Source: Cerrena zonata (taxonomy: Eukaryota; Basidiomycota; Agaricomycetes; Polyporales; Cerrenaceae). Taken from it: DNA of 64,000 bases. The stretch's first letter is position 1; every line of letters begins with the position of its first letter. The position numbers were made by a program, and so were the translations under genes. Location: assembly GCA_038087015.1 (NCBI GenBank), contig JASBNA010000014.1:62001-126000 (forward strand). The letters are read 5' to 3'. Under the pieces are notes generated by a model. It was not told where the DNA came from. It did not search any database and saw only the letters and a program-made list of their open reading frames with translations. Shown here piece by piece: positions 11,076 through 22,687 of this stretch.

Positions 11076-13623
11076 ATGAGTCATAACCCACGCAAACGGA
11101 AGAATCCTAATGCGGCTGAATCTACGGGTCCACTGGCCAAACGAGTGAAACACGATACCCCCATTGACAAATCCAGTTCAAAAGCATCGCGCCTGCGCGG
11201 CCGGAAAGGAGCTTTACAGAACTTCTCTAATATGCCGTTAGATATCATCGAAGAGGTATACAATGTCATTTATATGTTCCAGAGGCCACTCACTTATGGT
11301 GTTTTGAATGAAAGGTCTTGCGATACCTCCTTCCTATCGATCTTTTAAATCTTGCTAGAACAACTCGACCATTTCGGGACCTTCTTATGTCTAAGAACTC
11401 ACGTTTGTTCTGGACGTTGGCCCTGCGTAAAATCGATGGTCTCCCGAAATGCCCCTCATTTCTTAGCGAACCAGCCTATACAAACCTATGTTTCCAGCCG
11501 GTGTGTAGCGTGAGTAAAATATTTCTTCCTACCTTCTTGTAACGCTACACCGATCTTTTCCCCTTCACAGCACTGTCAGAAAAGAAACATACATCATGTT
11601 CATTGGGCATTCAAGGCACGCTACTGCAAACCATGTGCAACAATGTTAGTGACCCTGATCCTAGCGTATGCATTCAACTGTCACTGAAACGATCCTAGAA
11701 TGATATTGAACAATCGTCACGGTAAAAAGAGATTCTTGCGTGAGTATCCTTTTCTGGGGATTGGCTGTTGGCGTATCGTGCCGGAGTGTAAGCCCAATTC
11801 ATTTGAACAGTTCTATCCACTAGTCATCTCACTCCTTATTTACAGATGACGCACGCGGGAGCCGCTATCAGCTCTATCACGCACCGGAGCTGGAAACCGC
11901 CAAAGTTATCCTCAATACGCTCAAAGGAAAACAGCGTGAAAGTTGGTTATCTAAACAAGCTCAAATGTGCCAGGAGGTGTACTTCGTCAGTTAACACTTC
12001 TCACCGTTTTGCCATTGCTAACCAGAGGTCTTCACAGTGGACCAAAGCCTGTGCAGACTGGTACTTCGGAAATAAGAGGAATCGCAGGGTGGAGATTGGC
12101 AACATAAAAACCGCTAGGCTATCAGCGTAAGTACTTTCGAAACATGATCTCTTTACAATACTTCATGATTAGTTACTACAGCGTCGTCGCAAAATTGAGA
12201 GAATTGGGCTGGGACGAGGAGCTCAACCGTATGGCCTCAGAAGATCCTCATCCGCTCTTGACTCTTAAACTAGTCAATCAGCGCACACCGCTCACAGAAA
12301 AAGGCAGGTCTACTAATACATCTAACTAAATCTTCAGATAATGATATAGGCTTTATCTAGCTTGGCTTCGCATGAAAGATGATGTTGTATCGTTGATGCA
12401 TCGAGAGAAAGTCGAGTTTTGGAAGGAATTATTCGAAGAACGTCTGGTCTACCTACGGGATGCTGACGCCCTCTCTGTCGAAGAATACGGCACTCAACGT
12501 CCCCATCTTCGTGACCTTGCCTCTCTCCCTGAAGTCCGAGCGGTTATTGAAGCACGCGAAGATGTTACTGTCACCTCGGATACTTTCAATTCAATCAACG
12601 AGCTTGAAGGAACTGCAGGGCTTGTCGAGAAACTCCAATTGCAACGAAGGAGACGTGCTCTCGAAGCTATTAAGTGCATCACTGGTCTTCAAATCCCAGA
12701 AAATATTGACGTTCTGGACCTGGCTGTCACAGCGGCTCTCGCTTGCAAGAATTGCAAGAAGTTGTGTCATGACTACTCTGGCTCTGCGGTGGGCGATATT
12801 CTTGGTCACAGCTGTTTCTCTGCGTCTGGCTTGGAAGAGCATGACATCGACTATCAAAATGAACCGGACTATGACGCTTTGGTAACTGCAATCTTTCGTA
12901 GAGAACCTTGGTCGACAAACCATATGACTGTACGTGTGGATCTCATCAAACATATCATCAAGCGTCTTGGTGAAGACCCTGCAACTGTTACTGCAAATAC
13001 TATGGATCAGAAGACCGCCAGGCTGCTTTGTCGATCTCGTTCATGTACTGGTAATAATGCGCACGCAATATTATCCTGGAGAGCTGCAGTGAGTACAACG
13101 ATTTGCCGAGACAAACACAATGACTTATACATTCTCTTAACCAAGATTAAACACTTCGATGATTACAACCATAATTTTGAGAGAAAACTTGACTATGACC
13201 TCGTGGTTGCTGATCCCGAAGAGACAAGACAAATCGTACCTTTGGAGACTCAGTACCTAAATCACATTCGGTTGCAATCATCCATGCCATGGTATTGTGC
13301 ACATTGTCCTCACAAACGTTGGTCCGGGAGTAAGGTTTTAGTTCAAGAACACTTGCAAAAGCGGTAAGCCGCCCATATCACTCACCCTCTAAACCTCATG
13401 TTGAATCATTCTTAATCCTCTCAGGCACGACATCAAAACCGCTAGCTCGGGGGATATCATACCTCACGGAAGCTTACTTTGTCCAACTCGCGACTTCTGG
13501 CTCATAGACTATAAGGCTCTTGACAATCCTAGTCGGGAAGTGAAAAGGCTGCTGTCATGTAGTCATGAGACTTCTCGTGAAGGATTCGCTTGGGCTGCTG
13601 TAGGAAAACTCAGATCGCTTTAA
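11076..13623 (+). CDS. F-box protein with CxxC pairs (copy A)
   Basis: Probable substrate adaptor of an SCF ubiquitin ligase. Exon 1 (11076-11255) has a basic, nuclear-signal-like start (MSHNPRKRKNP) and opens the F-box at LQNFSNMPLDIIEE. The F-box continues over the intron in exon 2 (11315-11509) as VLRYLLPIDLLNLARTTRPF. Directly after it come two cysteine pairs, CSHC and YCKPC, 16-20 residues apart, a possible zinc knuckle. The long C-terminal half (exon starting before 12372) has no known domain. It contains IPENIDVLDLAV, a CKNCKKLC cluster, HxC-type residues, and further CRSRSC and CAHC pairs, so several zinc sites are plausible. It ends at TAA 13621-13623 after ...AVGKLRSL. A homologue lies on the other strand at 27.9-30.3 kb. 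Such F-box families are expanded in Agaricomycetes; the substrate is unknown. Frame intact. Confidence 0.82.
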
Positions 13624-14251
13624 CATATTCTAGACCCGCTGTGCTGCCATTAGACTACTGCAGCCTCTAATCAATTACTAACTATATCTCTGTGTCGTAT
13701 ATACCATGCATTTTCTGTCCTCTTGGTCAGGGTGATAAAGTACCAGTGACTTGTCTAGGTCAGTGAGCTCGAGCGACTGTCATGGTATTCCGAAGACATG
13801 GACGGAACATTTAGTCCGAAGGTGGTGAAAGGAATTTCCTTTTCTGTCAAGTCTCTTTCCTCTTACGGTAAGACCTCCTGACTCTGTTCTACCTGTTTCG
13901 CTTTATTCATTTCGGAGCTCTGTTATTTGCCTTATATATCAGCTTCGAGCCAGTAGTATAACCGAGCCACAGTGAGTGTACCCTCGTATACCTATATGAT
14001 AAGTGTCCCTCCATATCGTTATCCTTCCCAACACCGGTGTGAGTGGGACCGGAAAAGGCAGGTGATTCTCACGGACGGCGGTTGCCGATGCCCACGTATA
14101 ACTCTGGTGTGGGGGATCGAGTCCTCGAATACATCTTGCTTTCGTTCAACGTTAATTTCATTGGTAACAGAGTCTCTTAGGGAGCTCTATTGCTCAGGTT
14201 TATTGTCTTTAGGTTCAGTGCTCTTCGGACACCCGTAACTCTTCATTCACC
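13624..14251. other. Intergenic, SCP160 promoter and leader
   Basis: 0.6 kb upstream of SCP160. Pyrimidine-rich text before 13980 and GTGAGT near 13973 suggest a leader intron, not proved. Short open frames here have no support. Confidence 0.35.
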
Positions 14252-17200
14252 ATGTCTGTTTCTGCCGCAGACCTCCAGGTGCGCATGCATACACTTATAC
14301 GTGGACTTTCCATTCATTCTTATCGGTCGTTGTAGAGGAGGCTCGAGCTTGAGGGTGCTCCGGACCCTTTCCCCTCCCTGGTTGAAAACGCTCCTGCGGT
14401 TCCTGCTCCTGCTCCTGCTTCTAATGGTCGTATCGACACTTCCTCTCCCGAGGCATTCCCCTCTCTGGCTCCCTCTGCCCCTCCCAAAGCTCCTTCTGGT
14501 TGGGGTGCTGCCCCTCGTATCAAGGCAACGGTCTCGAAGCAACCCTTGATTTCCGAGTCGTTTACCATTCCTGCAGTTGACCTCTCCAATGCCGGTAGGG
14601 ATGGCAAACCTTCCTCGCTCGGTGAGGTCATGAAGCAGGTTATGAGTCAGCACAAGGTCAGGATCGAGGCTTCCACTAACCAGAAGTCTCGTCAAACCAC
14701 CTTCTTCCTCAAGTCCGAGTCCCAGAAGGAGCTCGACAAGGCGAAGAAGAGTTTGCTGGCTCAACTCAGTCCCATTGTACGTAAACAAGCAATGGGGCAA
14801 GTACACACGATTAACGTCTGATGCAGATAACTTTGGTCCTTAACGCCCCGGCCTCTACTATTCCCGTCATCATTGGTCCCAAGGGTTCGACCTTGAAACA
14901 AGTCCGTGACCAGACTGGTGTCAAGATTGATATCCCTCGTAGGGAGTCTGTACCTACCAACGGGCACGCCAATGGTGCTTCGGTCGACCCATCTCGTACG
15001 GGTACTCCTCTTCCCAGTACTAATGATGAAGATGAGGAGCCCACGATTCCTGTCACTATTATCGGTGCCCAACCTCTGGCTTATGAGGCCCAGGCGATGC
15101 TGAACGAAATTATTACATCCATGACCTCTCGTTCGACTCAACGCGTTCGTGACATTGCTCCTCACATTTTGCCATTCATTCTCCCCCGTCGTGCTACTTT
15201 CCTCGACGCGGCTGCTGGCGCCGACGTTTCCCTTGCGTTGAACCAAACTATTCGCGAGATCACTGTCAGTGGCGATCGTGAAGGTGTTAACCGTGTCGTA
15301 GAGTCAATCAAGTCCGCTGTCGAGTACTTCACTAACGAGGTGACCTCGGTAAAGTTGACCCTTCCCAAACGGCAACACAGACTCCTTACTGGCAAAAACG
15401 CTGAGGATGTTATGGCCAAAAGCAAATGTACGGTTATTATTGCTAACCTCGAGGAGCCCGGTGATGATGTCACTGTCTATGGACGTGCCAGTGACTTGCC
15501 TAAAGGCTTGGCTGCGGTTATGGAGAAGGCCAACTCGGCTTACATCCACGAATTCCCTCTTCCCGGTCCTATTGCGGTTTCCCGACAGTTGGTTACTTAC
15601 ATGAACCACATCGATTACCCCAAGACTCTTAGCGCGAAACATACTGGCATTTCGGCTCACACCCCTCACGCCTCCATAGTTGCAAAGGCTCAGGTTCTAA
15701 ACGTCGATATCATTGGTGACAAGCCTTCTGTTGATGCTGCTGTCAGTGATGTCTCCGCTTTCATTGGCAAGCTTTACGGTGCTACCAAGGAGGTTGCAAT
15801 TGACTGGCTTATTCACCGTATCATCAACTCCAACAAGAACGCGAAGAAGTGAGCTTAATTTTGTTGTTACTGTCACAGTTAATTCACAACTGTCCTTCTC
15901 CAGAATCAAGGGCTTCCACGAGGCTCACAACGTCTCGGTATTCTTCCCACCTGAGTCTGCGGAACAATCGTCGGTTCTCCTCGTGTATGACCCATACTCC
16001 CCATCTGCTTCTCTTTCTCCCGTCGACAAGGCTAAAAGTCTCGAAGATGTCGAAAAGGAACTCGTAAAGATGGCAAAGGATGCTGCCGATGTCAAGACCG
16101 AGAAACTCTCCGTCGAGAAGAAGTGGCACGAATTTGTCGTCGGGTGGGGCGGAACTACCCTCAATGCGTGAGCGTCATATTTTAATAATATAATTTGTCA
16201 TTTGTGTTAATTTTGATGTTCAATAGTATCATTGGGGAGGACAAAACCTTGACTATCAAAGTTGGTGCTGAGGCTGGAGATGCTTCTACTGAGGACATCA
16301 TCATGATTCGTGGAATCAGTCGAGATGTTGATCGTGCTGTCAAGGAGATCAACAAGATCGTCGAGGATGCTAAGAACGACGAGATCGTTAGCAGCCACGT
16401 AAGCTCTCGTCACTTCGAAAGCAATCTCATCCGGCTTACAATTTCCTGTAGTCTACCGAGTTTGAGATCGACCGCGAATATGTTGGACGTATCGTCGGCG
16501 CTCAGGGTGCTGGTGTCAACAGGCTTCGCGACAGCCTCGGTGTCAAGATTGACTTCTCCACTGATCCTGATGACCGCGAGGAGAAGACGAGCAAGAAGAA
16601 GAAAGCCGTCGTCGCTCAGAAGGCCAAAGTCAAAGTATATAAATTCTTTCCTCACTCAAATCTCTCTATTTATATTTTACCGCCTAGATTGTTGGTCGCA
16701 AGGAGAACGTCGAGGAAGCCAAGAAGCGTATCATCGCCCAAGTTGATCGCTTAGCTGACGAGACTTCTGAGATCTTGAAGATTCCCCACCAGTACCATTC
16801 TGGTCTCATCGGTCAAAATGGCAAATATGTCATCCGTCTCGAGGAGAAATACACTGTCAAGATTACCTTCCCCCGAGAATCCGCAGAGAATGGTGAAGGC
16901 AAGACTCGTGAATCTCTCAAACCCGATGAAGTCCTTGTCAAGGGAGGAAAGAAGGGTGTCGCTGGGGCTAAGGCTGAGCTTATCGATGCTGCTGACTTCG
17001 AGAAGGAGTCGAACAATGTCATCAAGTTCACCGTGCCTTCTCGCTCGGTTGCTCGCATCCTCGGAAAGGCTGGTGCGACCATCAACGAGATTAAGGATAA
17101 CACTGGAGCTCAGATCGATGTTGACAAGGCCTCGGATGACTCTTCGGTCACCAACATTAGCGTAAGGGGAACCAAGAATGCCATCGCCGAGGCTAAGGCT

Positions 17201-18492
17201 GCTATCATGGTTATTTCGGACCAAGTTTCGGAGGAGACTACCGACTCGATTGAAGTCGAGAGTAGGTTCCACCGTTCGATCATCGGTGCTGGAGGTCAAG
17301 GACTGCGCGACTTGATTGCTCGTTGCGGTGGTCCCACCGACGCTAAGGTCCAGGCTGGTCTTATTCGTTTGTAAGTCCTTATAAACAATTTCCTACATAT
17401 TTATTCTAACGATTAACAATTTGTAGCCCTCGTCAAGGTGAACCCTCCGATGAAGTCCGTCTTCGTGGGGAGCCCAAACTCGTTGCCAAGCTCAAGGCAG
17501 AGTTAGAGAAGGTCGTTGCTGTCCTTCGTGACAGGGTTGTTCTCGGTGTTGAAGTTCCCGCATCCCAACATCGTCTTCTCATTGGTCGTGGTGGTCAACA
17601 CCTCACTGAGCTGCAGAACAAGACGGGTGCTCAGATCCAATTCCCCGGTTCTCGCTCGTACCAGTCCGTTGGCGAGCCTGAGAACGCCGCTGATTTGGCT
17701 GAGGTGGACAGTGCTAACTTGGTCAAGGTTACCGGTCCTCGTGCAGCTTGTGAGAAGGCTGTTGAGGAGCTGAAGGTACGGTTCATCCAATAATAGAGGC
17801 CTTCCCCCTTTTCTGACCATTTTCTATAGAGTCAAGTCAAGCCAGCTCAGGCCGAGATTCTTGGTTCTCTTACTGTTCCCTTGAAGTACCATCATGCTGT
17901 TACTCAGCAAGGTGCCCTTTTCCGTACCTTGCGTGGATTCGGTGTCCAGGTCGAACAGTCTCAGCAACCCACCAAGCCAGCTGTTCCTCCTACACCTGCT
18001 CCTCAAGCCGGTGCTACCTCAGCTCGTATCGACGATACTGATGACTCTCCTGCTATCGAGGCTCAGTGGCAGGTTGTCGCCAACTATCAAGATACTGAGG
18101 AAGGCGAATCCGAGTGGTCTTTCAAGGCTCGCGATCAGGCCGGCTTGGACAAAGCCATCAAGGCGGTTAAGGATTCTATTGAGCATGCTGAGAAGATGAC
18201 TCATGTTGGGTTCTTGACTCTGCCTGACCGCACCCTCTTCCCTCGGATTGTTGGCTCTAAGGGAGCGAACGTATCTCGCCTTCGTGCTGAGACAGGTGCT
18301 GATATTACTTTGAGCCGCGAAGACAGCACCATCGTCATTGTTGGTACGTAACGTTCAATCTCTAGTTTCTGCAGCAGCAGTGCTAATAGTAATACCTTGG
18401 TTATAGGTTCTGAGACCGCTATCGGAGCTGCTAAGGATGCTATCCTCAAAATGTCAACAGGCCGCCCTCGTGGCCGTCGTGGTGATCACTAA
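14252..18492 (+). CDS. SCP160: Multi-KH-domain RNA-binding protein, vigilin/Scp160 orthologue
   Basis: Polysome- and ER-associated RNA-binding protein with many tandem KH domains. Start ATG 14252 (MSVSAADLQ), stop TAA 18490-18492 after a GRPRGRRGDH tail; about nine exons, around 1,280 residues, as expected for fungal Scp160. After a Pro/Ala-rich N-terminus the KH modules follow. Canonical GxxG loops are seen in IIGPKGSTLKQVRDQTG, IVGAQGAGVNRLRDSLG, LIGQNGKYVIRLEEKY, ILGKAGATINEIKDNTG, IIGAGGQGLRDLIARCG, LIGRGGQHLTELQNKTG and IVGSKGANVSRLRAETG. Other modules (for example LTGKNAEDVMAKSK) have lost the GxxG and are likely structural, as known for vigilins. The frame is open over the whole 4.2 kb, in contrast to several neighbours. 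Role in translation of specific mRNAs is inferred from yeast. Confidence 0.96.
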
Positions 18493-18765
18493 TCGTGTTT
18501 AGCTATGGTCGTTCTTAATCTTTTTGCTTTCGTTCCTCATGGGTGGTAGGGTAGGATTGGTTTACACACACATAGCTAGTCGCGAACAATCGATACCTCA
18601 TTGCATTCTGAACTAATGACATTCAGTGCTTAATAGCACAGGGAGAATTTGTGGTAGTCACTAATACAATACAAAGACCAGAAATCCCAGATAAAGCATG
18701 AAACCGTGAACATGTTGTGAGTGCGTGCCGCAAAGAGGCACGTAGAAAGGCCTAGGAATGTGTCG

Positions 18766-18990
18766 TTAGATGGGTGCGCCGTCAAGATCATCTTCCATTG
18801 GATCACCGTCGACGTCTGCTGTTACCATTGGCGAGCCGTCGACATCCTCCTCCATCGGCGCTCCATCCACATCCTCTATCACATCTCCCATGGGTTCACC
18901 ATCCAAGTCTACACCAATCGGATCGCCATCGACGTCGTCAACAACAGGAGCACCGTCGATATCACTTCCTTCGTCCATAGGCTCCCCATC
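18766..18990 (-). repeat. In-frame DxDGxP coding repeats
   Basis: About a dozen imperfect 15-21 bp units coding D-[VL]-D-G-x-P-[MI] acidic repeats at the C-terminus of the U2SURP orthologue. Seen directly in sequence. Confidence 0.8.
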
Positions 18991-21431
18991 ATCATCGTCA
19001 ACAGGGACAGCTTCTTCAACTGGTGCAGCAGGTTTGAAACGAGCTGGCCTTGAACTTCGATGTGAACGTGGTGGTAGTATCCTTCACCTCCGGAACGGTT
19101 TCCATCTGTTGAGGTTCGGTATCCTTCACAGTAGCGCCTTCCAACCTCGCCCTCAACTCAGCCGTAAAATCAGGAGGAAACACAATCCAATCCTCCCAAA
19201 TGTCCACAATGGCAGGTGATCTGATTCTTAAACGTCTCTGCCGTGATCCTCCCAGGGAACGAATGATAAATCGTCGACAAGTGATCAAAGACAATCCCAA
19301 GCCTGCTCTGGAACTCTTGTCTGAACTTCCAAGCCATAGGTAACGGCGCAGCGGAGTTATGCAATATATCGCAAATGAGATGCAACCTGGCGACTTTCCT
19401 GGGAACTGCTGTACCGTCGACGAGTAGGGAGGCGATGATGATGTCGGCTACGTCTCCTGCGGCTTCGGCGTGTTCGAGACTGAAGGTCATACAACGAGCG
19501 ATTTCGTGACGTCGACCGGAGAGGGCTCGAAGCATGGCTTCGAAACGACGTCTGGCAAGTCGACCGAGTTCGTTCTTGCGTCCGCGTTCTCGCTCCGACT
19601 CTTCTGAGGCGTCGGTAGAGTAGATAGAGTTGTAGCCCTCGTCGTCGAATTCGGGATCGACATTCTCTTTCTGATTGAGGAGTGATCGGTAATACCTATT
19701 TCGGCGATGCTAAAAGATTTTCATTAGTTTTTGAGATGGACCGAAGGATAGAAGAAAGTATCACTTCTCGATAGAGGAAGACGTATTTCGGATTCGACTT
19801 CTCCCTCTCCTTCAGTGCCTCTTCAAACTCCGCATCGTGCCCTCTAACTTCCGCAGCAACAGTCCTCAAGAACTTGTCACTGACTTGATCTTCTTCAGCT
19901 GAACGTTCTCTACTGCGCGAACGCCGTCGGCGGGGAGAACGACTATCATATCTACGAGAGCGGCTGTAGGAGCGTCTTCCAGGTGATCGTGATCGTGAAG
20001 AACCGTAGGAACGGGAACGTGAGCGTCGGGATTTAGCATGTCCTCTTTCATGTGAACGTGAACGGCTAGGAGAGCGATAGTGATCACGACTGCTACTTCT
20101 ATGTTTATGATGAGGTGACCTTGACCGTGACCTTGATCTCGATCTCGAACGAGAATGAGAGTGAGAGAATGGTTTGTCCGACACTGTGTGCAATGTGTTA
20201 CTATTCGTGAACAGCGGCTACACATTAGGTTACAGAAATACATACCGTACATAGGCTTCGGTGCAATGGGAACGGCTTTACTCCATCCGACTCGAAGGAC
20301 AGAACCACCCCAGTCCAGACCATCGAATTCGCGGAGGGCACGTTCGGCATCCTTGCGTTTCATGAACGATACAAAGCCACTGAGACCTGTACTTTTCGCT
20401 CGTCTGGAGGCGGTCATGTCTGCACCAACACCATGAGAAGCGTCACTACGAGGCCACATAATTTTCACCTGTTCAAGGATATCATTGTTAGCTTAAGAAG
20501 ACAGAGAGTAGGTATATATTTACCGAGCCGACAGGTCCTGCACGGGCAAAGAAATATCCTAAGCTTTGTTCTGTAACGTGTGCTGGTAGGTTGGCGACAA
20601 ATACATTCGAGGTCTGTTCAATTGTTAGTTTAATATCTATACTATATTTGAAGTGTCGTACCTCAGGGTCTCCACGATCCTTGCTACCACTCTGTCCTTC
20701 GTACGCTGCTAGAGCAGTTACCGACTTTCCGTGCACAGCTACACAAAGGGTCAGACAGAGAGTTGGTTAAAGACAAGGACAAGTTACCTTGACGAGCATA
20801 CTTGGATTCTCGGGTCGCTTGTTCCCTGAGGTATATTACACAATTAATGTATATTCGCAGACGAAGCGAAGGAAATGCACCTCTTGATCTCTTCCAGGAA
20901 CGAGTCCATAGCACGCTTCCCTTGTGTCTAGGGGCGGATGGAGGAGGGGACGGAGGCTAATTACAGTAATAATGAATCGATATCCAATGCACAATTGCTG
21001 ACAACCTTACCGCTAGTTCCTCTTCAAACATTCTAGGGGCACGAGGCGGCTCCTTCGGTTTGCTTGAGGTCGAGGGTGCATAGGCAGTATCCTGGCCTGC
21101 TTTCACGAAGCCCTGATCCAGCCTTTCTCCTCTCAAGATCCTCTCCTTCGAACGCGTCCAAGAACTCGGCGTAAAGCTTAGCAGCATTGGCTTCTTCCTC
21201 TTTGCGTTTAGCCTCTGCAGCCTCTTTCTCCTTCTCCCGTTTGGACTTCCTCACGAGACCCTGTGTATACTGTGAAAGCTTCGCATCATCTACAGGCTTT
21301 TGCTGTTGTAGAAGAAGCGGTTGGTAAGCGTATTCGGAAGAGAAATGAGCTCATATCCGTCGCACTGGGAAGGATGGTTCCTCATCGCCTGTGTCGAAGA
21401 AGGCGGCGAGTTTTGATTTGGTTTTGTCCAT
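18766..21431 (-). CDS. U2 snRNP-associated SURP domain protein (U2SURP/SR140 orthologue)
   Basis: Spliceosomal protein of the U2 particle. Starts at ATG 21429-21431 (MDKTKSKLAAFFDTGDEEP) and ends at 18766. Order: charged coiled coil (KREKEKEAAEAKRKEEE), RRM (TSNVFVANLPAHVTEQSLGY with GLSGFVSFMKRKDAERAL), a long RS domain (about 19900-20165), SURP (VRGHDAEFEEALKEREKSNP), CID (MLRALSGRRHEIARCMTF through AIVDIWEDWIVFPPDF), and an acidic tail of DxDGxP repeats ending DDLDGAPI. The same tail type is known in human U2SURP, which makes the identity firm. In the human protein the RS region is C-terminal; here it sits between RRM and SURP. Three one-base excesses break the frame inside exons: CCC 21111-21113 (AGSG then FVKAGQDTAYAP), GG 19211-19212 (FKNQI then IVDIWED) and AAA 19037-19039 (FKASSF then KPAAPVEE). 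All are repaired by dropping one base. Confidence 0.9.
19900..20165 (-). repeat. RS-dipeptide coding repeat
   Basis: Low-complexity stretch coding alternating Ser/Arg, densest as SHSRSRSRSRSRSRSP. It forms the internal RS domain of the U2SURP orthologue and is expected to be phosphorylated by SR kinases. Confidence 0.85.
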
Positions 21432-21730
21432 GGTCGTATAGGACGGGTTTTGTTTCTGTCCCAATAGTAGGTTTAGTTCGTCAAATGGATACCAATTGTA
21501 GCAGCTGCAAGCAAGAGTGACTGTGAGCAGCAAGCGGCGCTCATGTCATTTGTGGGTGGTGATGGGCGCTTGGTGATATACTCTCCTTTCCGTGGAATTA
21601 TATACTCGGTGCCCTGATTCGAAATTCAAATACGCTCCCTAAGGTTTGCTGCATCACTTGACAGACGTTTCCTTCCAACGACCACTACTACAACCAGCCA
21701 GAAGCTATTATCTGAGTACACAACATCAAC
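21432..21730. promoter_or_regulatory. Shared divergent promoter of U2SURP and glutaredoxin
   Basis: Only 299 bp separate the two opposed start codons. A TATA-like tract (TATATACTC near 21597) lies on the glutaredoxin side. No other element is convincing. Confidence 0.5.
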
Positions 21731-22565
21731 ATGAAGCCTACTAGCAGTTCACCACGCCCAGCGTCACCATTTCGTCGTCGTCGGATTCTCTGGACAATCA
21801 CTCTCTTGACTGCTGGCGTTTTCTTCTATCTGTTCAATTACTCAGAAACTTTCTCGTGGTCTTTACCCTCGAGCCTCAAGGATGTTGGTTATTCGAGTTC
21901 TCGCGCAAGCAAAGTAGGAGACGCAATCGCTGACGCTGAAAATCAGGCTTCTGGACAGAGACGTATTAGAGTGCAAGAAATCCATGGGTTGTTGCATTTC
22001 GTGACTTCCTATCCAGACAAACGTCTGGATGAGGATGATGGCTCTATACAAGTGGCCGGGTTGGGTACTGTCAAGGTTGACCCCTCAGAGACGGTCGACC
22101 TTCGAGTCTTCACTCCGGATGGAGATGATAACTGGGAGAATCATCTGAAAACCCTGAGGACCAAGTACCCTCTCGTAGTCTTCAGCAAGACTTATTGCCC
22201 GTTCGTCGCAGCAACATCTCTATTATCATTCCTTTTTTGATTATCCCTTGCAGGTACTCGCGACGGGCGAAAGCGTTGCTAGAAAGCTACCAAATAAAGC
22301 CTGCGCCCTTCGTCGTCGAAATTGACACCCGCTCTGATGGTCCCATCATTCAAAAGCTGCTAGGTCGACTCACAGGTCGAAGCACTGTCCCTAACGTTTT
22401 GGTCAAGGTATGTTGTGCCTTCATATAAGCTCACGAATTCTCTGACTTGTTCTTGACATGCAGGCTCAATCTATTGGAGGGTCTGATGATGTACATAGCT
22501 TGCATGATAAGAATACGCTCAAAGATTTGTTGTTGGAGAGCGGTTTGGAGGTGCACGGAATCTAA
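21731..22565 (+). CDS. Membrane-anchored glutaredoxin (yeast Grx6/Grx7-like)
   Basis: Thiol-disulfide oxidoreductase of the secretory pathway. ATG 21731, TAA 22563-22565, three exons. The basic N-terminus (SPFRRRRILW) is followed by a signal-anchor helix (TITLLTAGVFFYLF), which predicts a type II protein with the thioredoxin fold in the lumen. A stalk of about 100 residues precedes the domain. The active site is CPYS: TGC CC ends exon 2 and the last base of Pro opens exon 3 after a 55-bp intron. GSH-binding text follows: RSTVPNVLVK (cis-Pro) and QSIGGSDDVHSLH (GG kink). A CPYS site has a single nucleophilic Cys followed by Ser, as in monothiol-like Grx6/7 proteins. Frame intact. Assignment to Grx6 or Grx7 is not possible. 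Confidence 0.92.
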
Positions 22566-22687
22566 GGACTGATTGCTTCGCTTTCTCTATGCTGTAGTTG
22601 TAGCTCTCGAGACCACAATTTATTATATTGCTCCACCTTCTCATACTCGAGTTACCGGTCGTTATGCACACAGTCTTCAAATTCATT

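Noticed and set aside
14030..14160. tRNA-like text (GGGATCGAGTCC)
   Set aside because: No matching acceptor, D or anticodon stems could be drawn.
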